The notes under the pieces are model-generated. The model saw nothing but the letters and a program-made list of their open reading frames with translations. It ran no database searches and had not been told where the DNA came from. A stretch of DNA of 31,389 bases, taken from NCBI GenBank assembly GCA_040901765.1, contig JBBDYG010000055.1:1-31389 (forward strand), given 5' to 3'. Shown piece by piece: positions 17,007 to 25,767 of the stretch (position 1 is its first letter; each line of letters starts with the position of its first letter). The stretch is from JBBDYG01 sp040901765. Its GTDB lineage: Bacteria > Planctomycetota > Planctomycetia > Pirellulales > Lacipirellulaceae. The translations under genes and the position numbers were made by a program.

Positions 17007-18011
17007 ATGACGCAACTTAGCACTCCGCCGGTGACGGTCAAACAGGCGCTCGGTCCGCTGTATGCGGGGATTCGGCCGGAGCTGGATCGGGTCGAGGCCC
17101 GGCTGCGGCGGGAACTGCGCAGCCGGCATCCGCTGGTCGACGAAGTGCTACGGCATGGATTGCGATTGGGTGGCAAGCGGCTGCGCCCGGCGCTGGTGCT
17201 GCTCAGCGGCCAAGCGGCGGGGTGCATTGCCGAGGAACACATTGTGCTGGCGACGGTGATGGAAATGATCCACACCGCGACGCTCGTGCATGACGACGTG
17301 CTCGACGAAGCGGAACTTCGGCGGCACGTTGATACCGTCAACGCCCGCTGGAGCAACGAGACGAGCGTGCTGCTGGGCGACTTTCTGTTCTCGCACTCGT
17401 TCTATCTCGCCAGCACGATCGGCACCGCCGACGCTTGCCGGACGATCGGCCGGGCCACGAACACCGTGTGCGACGGCGAATTGCGACAGACCCTGTCGGG
17501 CGGAAACTTGGAGCTTAGCGAAGACGAGTATCTGGCGATTATCGACGCCAAGACCGCGGAGCTTTGCGCCTGCTGTTGCGAACTGGGCGCCACGTACGCC
17601 GGTGGCGATTCGGTCAGCGTCGAGCGGCTGGCCTCGTTCGGTCGCAATTTGGGCATCGCGTTTCAAATTGCCGACGATTTGCTCGACGTGCTCGGCCACG
17701 AACACGAAACGGGCAAATCGTTGGGAACCGATCTGGCAAAACGCAAGATGACGCTGCCGCTGATCCACGCCCGCGATGTTTTGGCTGGGAACGGGCAGCG
17801 CGAGTTTCTCGACTTGGTGCGGCGGGGCGACCCGGACGATGCCGAAGCGATCCGCCGCCAGCTCGAAATGCTCGGCTCGCTTGACTATGCCAGTTCGCGT
17901 GCCCGCTACTATGCCGATTTGGCGGAGCAAGATTTGACGGTCGTGCCAGCCTGCGCGGCGCGCGAGACGCTTGGCTCGCTGGCTCAGTTCGCGATTGCCC
18001 GAAGTGCGTAG
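17007..18011 (+). CDS. Trans-polyprenyl diphosphate synthase, long-chain type
   Basis: The product has 334 residues. The ATG at 17007 has GAAGGA six bases upstream. The signature motifs of the head-to-tail prenyl transferases are all present: GGKRLRP (55-61), the first Asp-rich motif DDVLD (96-100) in HTATLVHDDVLDEAELRR, GDFLFSHSF, and the second Asp-rich motif in FQIADDLLDVLG (DDLLD 223-227), then KSLGTDLAKRKMTLPLI. The residue five places before the first Asp-rich motif is Ala91, a small side chain that usually permits long products. It therefore likely makes the polyprenyl tail of menaquinone (C30-C40) from isopentenyl diphosphate and an allylic primer, at the cytosolic side of the membrane. 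Chain length cannot be fixed from sequence, so I give no gene symbol. Confidence 0.94.
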   Translation: MTQLSTPPVTVKQALGPLYAGIRPELDRVEARLRRELRSRHPLVDEVLRHGLRLGGKRLRPALVLLSGQAAGCIAEEHIVLATVMEMIHTATLVHDDVLDEAELRRHVDTVNARWSNETSVLLGDFLFSHSFYLASTIGTADACRTIGRATNTVCDGELRQTLSGGNLELSEDEYLAIIDAKTAELCACCCELGATYAGGDSVSVERLASFGRNLGIAFQIADDLLDVLGHEHETGKSLGTDLAKRKMTLPLIHARDVLAGNGQREFLDLVRRGDPDDAEAIRRQLEMLGSLDYASSRARYYADLAEQDLTVVPACAARETLGSLAQFAIARSA

Positions 18012-18021
18012 CGACTTTCTG

Positions 18022-18107
18022 GGGTGGCACGCCCAGAGTCTTCGATGGGCGTGGTGAAGCGGGTACCAGGCGCTCCACGCCCTTCGCGGACTCAGGGCGT
18101 GCCACCC
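18022..18107. repeat. Full palindromic element with 33-bp arms (parent of the PSD1 insert)
   Basis: The left arm at 18022-18054 (GGGTGGCACGCCCAGAGTCT, then TTCGATGGGCGTGG in overlap) is an imperfect complement of the right arm at 18075-18107. The 20-base spacer contains GGTACC. The right arm is identical to 7991-8023 inside the PSD1 gene. It lies between the prenyl synthase stop and the PhyH gene. Confidence 0.85.
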
Positions 18108-18202
18108 GACGCGCCTTGTCACCGCCTTCCATCTCGCTGAAACTACAAGCCGTGTCGCACGTGGTGCGACGGCTGCAACTGCATTTTCCGAGTAGCACTG
18201 CG

Positions 18203-19081
18203 ATGGCTGTTGATCTTTCGACCAAGCACGAACCGGTAAGCGATCTCTTCCTGCGGCTCCAATCGCCCGCCGATGCGCAGCCGTATGCGCTTTCCGACGC
18301 GCAGGTGCGGCAGTTTCACGAGCAAGGTTTTTTGCAGGGCGTGCCGATTCTGAGCGCTGCACAGATTGAGGCCCTGCGGGCGGAGCTTACCGAATTGGTC
18401 GAGCCGGGCCACGACGGCGCAGAGTTGTGGTACGAGTACCATTCGAATGAGTCGACGGACCCCGACAACGTGTTGTTCCATGCGCTGGGCGCCTGGCGAA
18501 CTCGGCCGGCGCTGCACGACATTCTCTGGCACGCGGCGTTTCTCGCGCCGGCCAGCCAGCTTCTCGGCGGGGCGGTTCGGTTCTGGCACGATCAGCTCTT
18601 CTGCAAGCCGGCGCACGACGGCGGAGTCGTCGCCTGGCACCAGGACTATTCCTACTGGACGCGCACCAAGCCGATGAACCATCTCACCTGTTGGATTGGG
18701 CTGGACGATTCGACCCGCGACAATGGCTGCGTCCATTATGTGCCCGGCTCGCACCGCTGGCCGCTGTTGCCGCGCACGAATTTGGCGAACGACATGGAAG
18801 CGATCCGCGGCGTGATGACGCCCGAGCAGCTTGCCGAGTTCAAGCCAGTGGCCTGCGAAATGAAGGCAGGCCACGCCAGCTTTCACCACCCGTTGATGCT
18901 CCACGGCAGCTACGCCAACCGCAGCGATCGCCCGCGACGAGCGGTGGTGCTCAACGTGTTTCTCGACGGCACCCGCTCCGACCAGGACGAGCCGATGCTC
19001 GCCGGAACGAATGCGGTTCCCGCCGGACAGCCCATGGCCGGGCAGTTTTTCCCGTTGCTGTACGATCCGGTGTTGGCGTAG
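18203..19081 (+). CDS. Phytanoyl-CoA dioxygenase (PhyH) family protein
   Basis: The product has 292 residues from the ATG at 18203. There is no strong ribosome-binding site; the open frame upstream runs into the palindromic element, so I do not extend it. The fold of Fe(II)/2-oxoglutarate oxygenases is shown by the iron ligands in WHQDYSYWT (His146-X-Asp148), the distal His in HHPLMLHGSYANRS (His234) and the 2-oxoglutarate-binding Arg in SDRPRRAVVLNVF. Early segments QVRQFHEQGFL and FWHDQLFCKPAHDGG are typical of PhyH. Such enzymes hydroxylate varied small molecules or lipids; the substrate here is unknown. The TAG stop is contributed by the arm of the following palindrome. Confidence 0.9.
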   Translation: MAVDLSTKHEPVSDLFLRLQSPADAQPYALSDAQVRQFHEQGFLQGVPILSAAQIEALRAELTELVEPGHDGAELWYEYHSNESTDPDNVLFHALGAWRTRPALHDILWHAAFLAPASQLLGGAVRFWHDQLFCKPAHDGGVVAWHQDYSYWTRTKPMNHLTCWIGLDDSTRDNGCVHYVPGSHRWPLLPRTNLANDMEAIRGVMTPEQLAEFKPVACEMKAGHASFHHPLMLHGSYANRSDRPRRAVVLNVFLDGTRSDQDEPMLAGTNAVPAGQPMAGQFFPLLYDPVLA

Positions 19082-19150
19082 GTCAGGCTCCGCCTGACAT
19101 GCGGTGGCGTGGATCGTCATTCAGGGTTCTGTCAGGCACAGCCTGACCTA
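19079..19150. repeat. Palindrome TAGGTCAGGC.../...GCCTGACCTA overlapping the PhyH stop
   Basis: The left arm at 19079-19099 starts TAGGTCAGGCTCCGCCTGAC and the right arm at 19130-19150 ends AGGCACAGCCTGACCTA. They are complementary over 21 bases with two mismatches, and each arm is itself a small hairpin. The first three bases are the stop codon of the PhyH gene. Confidence 0.8.
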
Positions 19151-19159
19151 CGGCAACGG

Positions 19160-19825
19160 CTACGGCAACGGCTTCACCATGATGCTGCGGTAGTGAATTT
19201 CGCTGCCGGGGTCGTGGGCCTGGATGGCGAATGTGCCGGAGTCGATCAACTTGCCGACGTCGTTGCCGGTCCGCTCCACGTCTTCCGGCTCGGTGTAATC
19301 GACGACCACCTTATCGTTGACCTTGATGATGATCCGCTTGCCGTTAACGATCACGTGCTGCGTGAACCATTCGTTGTCCTCGGAGGGGGCGTTGTCCATT
19401 ACATCTTCAATCGCATACAAACTGCCGGTCTTGCGCGGATCGCCGTGGCTAGAGTTCACTTGCACTTCGTATCCCTTCTTCGGCCAGCTCTCTGCCTGGT
19501 ATTCGGAGTGGAAATACATGCCCGAGTTTGCTTTGGGCTTGGTCATGATCTCGCATTTCCACTCGAAGTTCGTGAAGTCGGCATCTTCGATGGGACCGGC
19601 GTAATACAAATGGGCCCGCGGGCCTTTAACGATCAACTTGCCATCTTCCACCTGGAACGAGTCGGGATTGTCGGTCGACACCTTCCAGCCGCTAAGGTCT
19701 TTGCCGTTGAACAGCTCGATCCAGCCGTCGGAATCGGCCTCTGGCTTTTCGTCGGCGAAAGCAAGCGGACAGACCGCAGCAAATGCCAGCAATAGGACCA
19801 GTCTGATCAGCGTGGTGAAATTCAT
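19160..19825 (-). CDS. Secreted DUF1080 protein (3-keto-disaccharide hydrolase-like fold)
   Basis: The product has 221 residues. The ATG at 19825 has GAGG about 8 bases upstream. A signal peptide ends near Ala24 (LVLLLAFAAVCPLAFA-DEK). The single DUF1080 domain has its usual landmarks: GWIELFNGKDLSGWK, FTNFEWKCEIMTKPKANSGMY, KKGYEVQVNSSHG, KTGSLYAIEDV, NEWFTQHVIVNGKRIIIKVND and the closing GTFAIQAHDPGSEIHYRSI. The fold is concanavalin-like, and some members hydrolyse 3-keto-glycosides; planctomycetes hold many secreted copies. It is convergent with PhyH and not part of an operon. Family call is very confident; the substrate is unknown. Confidence 0.93.
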   Translation of the reverse strand: MNFTTLIRLVLLLAFAAVCPLAFADEKPEADSDGWIELFNGKDLSGWKVSTDNPDSFQVEDGKLIVKGPRAHLYYAGPIEDADFTNFEWKCEIMTKPKANSGMYFHSEYQAESWPKKGYEVQVNSSHGDPRKTGSLYAIEDVMDNAPSEDNEWFTQHVIVNGKRIIIKVNDKVVVDYTEPEDVERTGNDVGKLIDSGTFAIQAHDPGSEIHYRSIMVKPLP

Positions 19826-19952
19826 GGGAAGTACCTCGACGCGGGGCCAGGAGGATGGGCAGGAAGTCGAAGCTCGATTGTAGCCAGTCGGCGGGTCGGG
19901 TGCAAAACGGGGGAATGGATCGTGAGACCAGCGCCGTTTGCCCCGGTTTACG

Positions 19953-19991
19953 CCCACCTAGCCCCCGGCGAATCGCCGGGGGCTAGGTGGG
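19953..19991. repeat. Perfect 19-bp palindrome, left member of a pair
   Basis: The arms at 19953-19971 (CCCACCTAGCCCCCGGCGA) and 19973-19991 are exact complements around one central base, so the DNA could extrude a cruciform. A close relative lies at 22015-22043. The pair brackets the DUF1559 and lipoprotein genes. Confidence 0.9.
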
Positions 19992-20105
19992 TTGAAAGGT
20001 GGTCAAAATCTGGATGCAGGGTTTTCACTCGCGGCCCGGGGCCGGGATTGGTATGATTTGTGTGGGGCGACGCACGACGACATTCCTAACGGCGGGGGTC
20101 GGGCG

Positions 20106-21245
20106 ATGAAGAAACGAAGCATCGGTTTTACGCTAGTCGAGCTTTTGGTGGTGATCGCGATCATCGGCATTCTCGTGGCGCTGTTGTTGCCCGCGGTACA
20201 GGCGGCGCGCGAAGCGGCGCGGCGGGCGCAATGCCTGAGCAATCTTCGGCAGCTTGGGATCGCGCTGCTCAACTACGAGACGACGCATGAGCAGTTCCCT
20301 TACAACGTCAACGACATTCACCTCAACCGCCAAGGTGCGGCTAAAGATAGTCGCGACAATGCCTCGCACCTAGTGCTGCTCTCGCCGTTTATCGAAGAGG
20401 CGGGACTGTATGGCAAGATTGACTTCAAATCGCGCATTCAGCCCGGCATGCAGGTGATGGACGCGGCGGCGGGTTTGCGGCTCAAGGACATGGTTGTTTC
20501 CACGCTGCAATGTCCCACGGACGATCGCAACGGTTTGCAGACCGTGCGGCGGACCGACTTTCGATCGTCGTTGATTCAAGGTTACCCGTCGGGGACTTAC
20601 GCGGTGACCAACTATGCCGGCTCGCTCGGCTCGCAGATTTTAGAAAGCTGGACGGGATGCAATTTGGCCACGATCGTCGGCAACGGCGGCGCGCAGTACG
20701 ACTCGAATGACGACGGCGAAGATTGGTTCAACCAGAATTACGTCGCCAATGCGCCGGGGCTGCAATGCCCAACGGGTGCCGCCTCGGGCGCACCGGCGGG
20801 GACGAACATTCGTGCTGACTGCCCCTTTGGAAAGACCGTGTCGGGCGTGTTCGCGCGGGCTTCGTGGGCGGCGAAGATTCGCGAAATCACCGACGGAACC
20901 TCCAACACGATCGCGATTGGCGAGATTCGGCCCTTCTGCTCGGGATTCCAACTTGTGCGGGGATGGACCCTGTCGGAGGGGCTGTGGTTCGCCACCACCG
21001 CGCCGATCAATTGGAACACGTGCCCCGGCGAAGGGGCGCCCGTGCCACCGGCCGCGCCGCCGCCATGCCGCGATCGCGAGACGGACTTCAATGCGGCGAT
21101 GGGATTCAAATCGCTGCATCCCGGAGGGGCGAACTTCGTGTTCTGCGATGGATCCGCCCACTTCCTCACCGAATCGATTGAGCACTTAACCTACCAGCGG
21201 CTGGGCGCTCGCGCTGACGGCGAACCGGTGGGGCTGAGTGATTGA
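20106..21245 (+). CDS. DUF1559 prepilin-type protein
   Basis: The product has 379 residues. I use the ATG at 20106, which places the type IV prepilin leader right at the N-terminus: MKKRSIG|FTLVELLVVIAIIG, with cleavage expected after Gly7 and the conserved Glu at mature position 5. The amphipathic helix continues through LLPAVQAAREAARRAQCLSN. The large beta-rich DUF1559 domain follows and ends in the diagnostic H-X9-DG motif (LHPGGANFVFCDGSAHFL). These proteins occur in dozens of copies in planctomycete genomes and are thought to be pseudopilin-like, exported and membrane- or surface-attached. Their job is not established. A G-rich stretch (GGGGGTCGGGCG) precedes the start. A small lipoprotein gene follows after 338 bases, a common arrangement. 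Confidence 0.95.
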   Translation: MKKRSIGFTLVELLVVIAIIGILVALLLPAVQAAREAARRAQCLSNLRQLGIALLNYETTHEQFPYNVNDIHLNRQGAAKDSRDNASHLVLLSPFIEEAGLYGKIDFKSRIQPGMQVMDAAAGLRLKDMVVSTLQCPTDDRNGLQTVRRTDFRSSLIQGYPSGTYAVTNYAGSLGSQILESWTGCNLATIVGNGGAQYDSNDDGEDWFNQNYVANAPGLQCPTGAASGAPAGTNIRADCPFGKTVSGVFARASWAAKIREITDGTSNTIAIGEIRPFCSGFQLVRGWTLSEGLWFATTAPINWNTCPGEGAPVPPAAPPPCRDRETDFNAAMGFKSLHPGGANFVFCDGSAHFLTESIEHLTYQRLGARADGEPVGLSD

Positions 21246-21357
21246 CGGTTCGTCTACATCAAAACGCGGGATAACATGCGACTTGACGTCGGTAACACCA
21301 CATACGATAAGTCCGTGACGGAGTGTTCTTCATCCCGGAAGGGATTTTAGCCATTAG

Positions 21358-21383
21358 CCGGTGGTCGCGAAGCGCACCACCGG
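21358..21383. repeat. Short hairpin CCGGTGGT/ACCACCGG
   Basis: CCGGTGGT at 21358-21365 pairs exactly with ACCACCGG at 21376-21383 around a 10-base loop (CGCGAAGCGC). It is part of the gene-free stretch 21246-21583, which consists mostly of repeats. Confidence 0.6.
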
Positions 21384-21401
21384 GAGCCAATAACGGGTGT
21401 A

Positions 21402-21466
21402 GCACCCCGGCAGGGGTGCCAGCCATCCAGCGACGCACCGCGTTGCTGGCACCCCTGCCGGGGTGC
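21402..21466. repeat. Perfect 22-bp inverted repeat downstream of the DUF1559 gene
   Basis: The arms at 21402-21423 (GCACCCCGGCAGGGGTGCCA, then GC) and 21445-21466 are exact complements with a 21-base loop. Each arm contains its own smaller palindrome (GCACCCC/GGGGTGC). It sits between two co-directional genes and could end or attenuate the DUF1559 transcript. There is no T-run. Confidence 0.85.
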
Positions 21467-21583
21467 AACTTCCACTTGATCGAGTGACCGGCAGTGGCGC
21501 TGGCGCTTACTGCCGGCTAATGGCTGCCAAGCCTACGGCTTGAAGTACAGTCTTGCGTGTTCACGTCTGTTGGGGTGGGAATC

Positions 21584-21994
21584 ATGCATCGATTGCGATT
21601 CACGTGGTTGGCCGTGGTCTTTAGCGCAGGTTGTTCGTCTGCGCCGCCGGAATTGCCGCCTTTGTCGGGGACGGTGACGTATCAGGGCGCGCCCGTGCAA
21701 GGAGCAATCGTCGTACTTCATCCCGCGGAGGCAGGTGAATTGCAACCGGCGCAAGCGACCACCGACTCGAACGGCCAGTTTGCGATCAGCACCCATATTG
21801 GCCAAGGCGCGTACCAACCGGGCCTTGCGCCGGGGAAGTATCTCGTCGAAATCTCGAAGAGGGAAGTGGCGTCCGACTTCACCCGCCCACCGCGTCACTT
21901 GTTGCCGGAGAAATATGCTTCTGCGAAGACCTCGGAGTTAACGGCCGATGTGCCGGCGGAAGGGGTGGAGGAGTTGGAATTTACGCTGGAGTGA
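21584..21994 (+). CDS. Small lipoprotein with carboxypeptidase-regulatory-like domain
   Basis: The product has 136 residues. The ATG at 21584 follows GGGGTGGGA. A lipobox is visible in WLAVVFSAGCSSAPP, with Cys17 the likely lipidated residue. The mature protein is one beta-sandwich of the transthyretin/carboxypeptidase-regulatory type: LSGTVTYQGAPVQGAIVVLHP, then TTDSNGQFAIST, then GLAPGKYLVEISK. Planctomycetes commonly place such lipoproteins after DUF1559 genes, as here, so the two are probably functionally linked at the cell envelope. No catalytic residues are apparent. Family call is good; the role is unknown. Confidence 0.88.
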   Translation: MHRLRFTWLAVVFSAGCSSAPPELPPLSGTVTYQGAPVQGAIVVLHPAEAGELQPAQATTDSNGQFAISTHIGQGAYQPGLAPGKYLVEISKREVASDFTRPPRHLLPEKYASAKTSELTADVPAEGVEELEFTLE

Positions 21995-22014
21995 CGAGAT
22001 TCTTTTCCGCACAT

Positions 22015-22043
22015 TTAGCCCCCGGCGAGTCGCCGGGGGCTAA
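22015..22043. repeat. 14-bp palindrome, right member of the pair
   Basis: TTAGCCCCCGGCGA at 22015-22028 pairs exactly with 22030-22043 around one central base. It shares the core with the element at 19953-19991, differing at the centre (G rather than A) and in the flanks. Confidence 0.88.
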
Positions 22044-22169
22044 GTGGGTCGAACGGTGAGCAGAGGCGATATGGCGACATCCCGTCGGAGCCGTGACGCC
22101 GCGCGGGGCGCGCGGTAAAATCAATCTCGCTCCTAGTTTCTCGCTCCTCGCCACTCGGAAGGAACCGCC

Positions 22170-25100
22170 TTGGACGCGCCGCCGTTTGTTCATCTGCATT
22201 GCCATAGTCATTACAGCCTGTTGGATGGGGCCAGCCCGATCAAAGCGCTCGTCAGCCGGGCCAAAGATCTCGGCATGAATGGGCTTGCGCTCACCGACCA
22301 CGGCAATCTGTACGGATCGCTGGAGTTCTATCAAGCGTGTCGCGACGCGGAGATCAATCCGATTCTTGGGTACGAAGCGTACATCGCACCGGGGAGCCGG
22401 CTCGATCGCAGCACGGGTTCGAGCAAGGAATCGAGTTATCATCTGACGCTGCTCGCGCAGAATCGGACCGGGTTTCGCAACTTGGTGAAGCTGGCGAGCC
22501 ATGCGTACATCGACGGGTTCTACCACAAGCCGCGGATCGATAAAGAACTGCTCGCGGCGCGCAGCGAGGGGATCATTTGCCTGAGCGGGTGCGTGTCGGG
22601 CGAGTTGAGCCGGACGCTGCTGGCGGGGAACACGGCGGACGAGGCGCTCGCTAAGGGCGAGTCGATTGCGGCTTGGTTTCAACAGGTGTTTGGCGAGCGG
22701 TACTTTCTCGAGATTCAGAACAACGGGCTGGAGATTCAGCAGGCGGCGATGGAACTGACCTTGCAACTCGCCCGACAGATGGGGATGCCGGTCGTTGCCA
22801 CGAGCGACGCCCACTACGTCCGCCGCGAGGATGCGGTCGCCCAGGACGTGCTGTTGTGCATCAACACGGGCAAGTATCGCACCGATACGAACCGGATGAA
22901 AATGGAGGGGGACCAGTTTTATCTGCGCAGCCCCGAAGAGATGTTCGCCGTGCTGCCGGAGCACGCCGACGCGCTGGCGATGAGCCAGCGGATCGCCGAT
23001 AGCGTGCATATCGATCTCGATCTCGACCAGCGGCACTTCCCGGCGTTTCAATTGCCGGCGGAGAAGACTTCGGCGCAGTACTTGCGCGAGTTGTGCGAGG
23101 CGGGGCTTAAGGAGCGGTATGCGGATGTGGCGGAGCGGTGGGAAGACGCTAAGCCGCAAGCGGCGGGCGGGATCCTTTCACAAGAAGTGCGCGCGCGGCT
23201 TGATCGGGAGCTGGCGGTGATTGAGACGCTGGGGTTCTGCGATTATTTTTTGATCGTGTGGGACTTCGTGCGTTATGCGGGGGAGAACGACATTCCCAGT
23301 ACGGCGCGCGGTTCGGGTGTCGGGTCGCTCGTCTGCTACGCGTTGCGGCTGAGCCACGTCTGTCCGTTGGGATACGACCTTCTGTTCGAGCGCTTTCTCG
23401 ATGAAAACCGCAAGGAAGCGCCCGATATCGACATCGACTTCTGCAAGGAGCGCCGCGGCGAAGTTATTCAGTACGTGAAGGATAAGTACGGCGAAGCGAA
23501 CGTCGCGCAGATCGGCACGTTCGGCACGCTTGCAGCGCGGGCGGCGATTCGCGACGTGGGCCGCACGCTCGGCATGCCGATTCCGCGCGTCGATACGATC
23601 GTGGCGATGGTGCCCGATCAGCTTGGCATCAGCCTCGAAGAAGCGCTCAAGCAAAGCGACGAGCTGCGCAAAGAGTACGACGGAAACGGCGAAGTGCGCG
23701 AGCTGCTGGACCTGGCCAGGAAGATCGAGGGCCTCGCGCGGAACGTCGGCACGCATGCCGCGGCGGTGGTGATTTCCAACCGGCCGGTGGATGAGTATGT
23801 GCCGCTGCAGCGCGTGAAGGGAAAGACCGAAATCATCACCCAGTGGGCGATGGGCGACGTGGAGCGGGCCGGCCTTCTGAAAATGGATTTTCTCGGCCTT
23901 CGGAACTTGACGATCCTCGCCAAGAGCATTGAGCTAATTGCCCAGTCGCGTGGCGAGCAGATCGATCCGCATAAGTTCCCGCTCGATGACAAAGAAACGT
24001 TCGCGCTGCTGTGTCGCGGCGAGACGAAAGGCATCTTTCAGCTTGAAAGTGGCGGGATTCGCGATTTGCTGCAGCGGATGAAGCCCGACCATTTTCGCGA
24101 CATCATCGCGACCAATGCGCTCTATCGGCCGGGGCCGCTCGAAGGGGGCATGGTTGATCAGTACATCGAAGTGAAGCATGGCCGCAAGCCGGCGGAGTAT
24201 CCGCACCTGGTAATGAAGGAGGTGCTCGAAGAGACCCACGGTGTAATGGTTTACCAAGAGCAGGTGATGCGGATTCTCAATCGCCTGGGTGGCATCGAGC
24301 TGTCGAGTGCCTACACGTGCATCAAGGCGATCAGCAAAAAAAAGCTGCCGACGATCGCCAAGTTCCGCGAGGAATTCATGGCGGGATCGCAACAGCAGGG
24401 TCTGGATAAGAAAAAGGCTCAAGAACTGTTTGGAATGATCGAGAAATTCGCAGGTTACGGATTCAATAAAAGCCATTCGACGGCTTACGCGCTCATTGCT
24501 TACCAAACGGCGTACCTCAAGGCCCACTATTCGGTGGAGTTCATGGCGGCGCTGCTGTCGGGCGATATCCCGGGGCGAAACTTCAAGAGCAAGGACTCGC
24601 TCGTCGAACATTTGGAGGACTGCAAGCGGATGGGAATCACCGTCGTGCCGCCCGATGTGAATCGGTCGCACGTCGATTTTGCGGTCCGCGAGGGCCAGAT
24701 TCTGTTCGGGCTGAGTGCGATCAAGGGCTGCGGCGGCGGGGCGGCCGATGCGATTGTCGCCGCCCGTGAGAGCGGCGGGCCATTTAAGAATCTGTTCGAC
24801 TTGTGCGAGCGGGTCGATCCGCAGGCATGTGGCCGGGCGACGGTCGAGACACTAATTAAAGCGGGCGCATTTGATTCGCTCGCATCCAATCGCGCGGCGC
24901 TGCTGTCGGTGCTCGATCGCGCGATGCAGTCGGGGGCCGCGATTCTCGCCGACCGTCGCAGCGGGCAAAAGGGACTGTTCGACGACTCCGACGATACGGA
25001 AACCGCGGCCGTGGCAACGGAACTGCCAAACATGCCCGACTTTAGCGAAAAAGAGCGGCTGGCGCTGGAGAAGGAAGTGCTTGGCTTTTATCTGTCGAGC

Positions 25101-25763
25101 CATCCACTCGCGGAGTTCGAGCAGACGTTACGCACGTTTTGCACCCACTCCAGCCAGCAGCTTGGCAACGTGGAGCATCGCACTGAAGTAGTGGTCGGCG
25201 GAATGCTCGCGGCGATCAAGTTCTCGCACACGAAGAACCCGCGGCCCGGCACGACCAATACAAAGTACGCGATGTGGGATCTCGAAGACCTCGACGGCAT
25301 CGTGCGGTGCATCCTGTGGCCCGAGCAGTTCGCGCAGTTCGGCCACCTCGTGCAGAGCGATGCGATCGTCGGTCTGCGAGCAGTGATCGACCGTCGGCCG
25401 GGTTCGGAGGAAGTCAACTTAATCATCAACGAGGTGATGCCACTCGCGGAGCTATCGACGCGCTACACCAGTGGGGTCCAGATTCGCGTGCGCGAAGATC
25501 GACACGGTGCCGAGGGACTCGAAAAACTACGCGAAATCGTCCGCGGTTACCCGGGCCAGAAGAACCTGCGGCTGCGGCTTGATCTGACCGACGGCAACAG
25601 CGTCCACCTCGATTGTCCACGGAGCGTGGAACTCGACGCGGAGTTGCGGCGGAGGGTGGAGGAGTTGCTCGGGCCGGGGAACTACAGCCTGGTCGGTGAA
25701 GCGCCGAAACCCGTGGCGGCGCGGCCGCAGAATGGGCGGCGGCCGGCGATGGCAGGCCGGTGA
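22170..25763 (+). CDS. dnaE: DNA polymerase III subunit alpha
   Basis: The product has 1197 residues, full length for DnaE1. The start is a TTG at 22170, preceded by GGAAGGAA, and gives the usual N-terminus directly before the PHP domain (FVHLHCHSHYSLLDG with metal-binding His residues; LTDHGNLYG). The polymerase core follows, with GSGVGSLVCYAL, the catalytic palm PDIDIDFCKERRG (Asp421 and Asp423 by alignment to the E. coli pair), NALYRPGPLEGGM, HGVMVYQEQVMRI and FAGYGFNKSHSTAYALIAYQ. A helix-hairpin-helix region and an OB-fold (VVVGGMLAAIKFS, YAMWDLEDLDG) complete the C-terminus. It is the replicative polymerase of the cytosolic replisome. It is monocistronic here and meets the convergent Uma2 gene 4 bases beyond its stop. 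Confidence 0.98.
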   Translation: MDAPPFVHLHCHSHYSLLDGASPIKALVSRAKDLGMNGLALTDHGNLYGSLEFYQACRDAEINPILGYEAYIAPGSRLDRSTGSSKESSYHLTLLAQNRTGFRNLVKLASHAYIDGFYHKPRIDKELLAARSEGIICLSGCVSGELSRTLLAGNTADEALAKGESIAAWFQQVFGERYFLEIQNNGLEIQQAAMELTLQLARQMGMPVVATSDAHYVRREDAVAQDVLLCINTGKYRTDTNRMKMEGDQFYLRSPEEMFAVLPEHADALAMSQRIADSVHIDLDLDQRHFPAFQLPAEKTSAQYLRELCEAGLKERYADVAERWEDAKPQAAGGILSQEVRARLDRELAVIETLGFCDYFLIVWDFVRYAGENDIPSTARGSGVGSLVCYALRLSHVCPLGYDLLFERFLDENRKEAPDIDIDFCKERRGEVIQYVKDKYGEANVAQIGTFGTLAARAAIRDVGRTLGMPIPRVDTIVAMVPDQLGISLEEALKQSDELRKEYDGNGEVRELLDLARKIEGLARNVGTHAAAVVISNRPVDEYVPLQRVKGKTEIITQWAMGDVERAGLLKMDFLGLRNLTILAKSIELIAQSRGEQIDPHKFPLDDKETFALLCRGETKGIFQLESGGIRDLLQRMKPDHFRDIIATNALYRPGPLEGGMVDQYIEVKHGRKPAEYPHLVMKEVLEETHGVMVYQEQVMRILNRLGGIELSSAYTCIKAISKKKLPTIAKFREEFMAGSQQQGLDKKKAQELFGMIEKFAGYGFNKSHSTAYALIAYQTAYLKAHYSVEFMAALLSGDIPGRNFKSKDSLVEHLEDCKRMGITVVPPDVNRSHVDFAVREGQILFGLSAIKGCGGGAADAIVAARESGGPFKNLFDLCERVDPQACGRATVETLIKAGAFDSLASNRAALLSVLDRAMQSGAAILADRRSGQKGLFDDSDDTETAAVATELPNMPDFSEKERLALEKEVLGFYLSSHPLAEFEQTLRTFCTHSSQQLGNVEHRTEVVVGGMLAAIKFSHTKNPRPGTTNTKYAMWDLEDLDGIVRCILWPEQFAQFGHLVQSDAIVGLRAVIDRRPGSEEVNLIINEVMPLAELSTRYTSGVQIRVREDRHGAEGLEKLREIVRGYPGQKNLRLRLDLTDGNSVHLDCPRSVELDAELRRRVEELLGPGNYSLVGEAPKPVAARPQNGRRPAMAGR

Positions 25764-25767
25764 GCCG

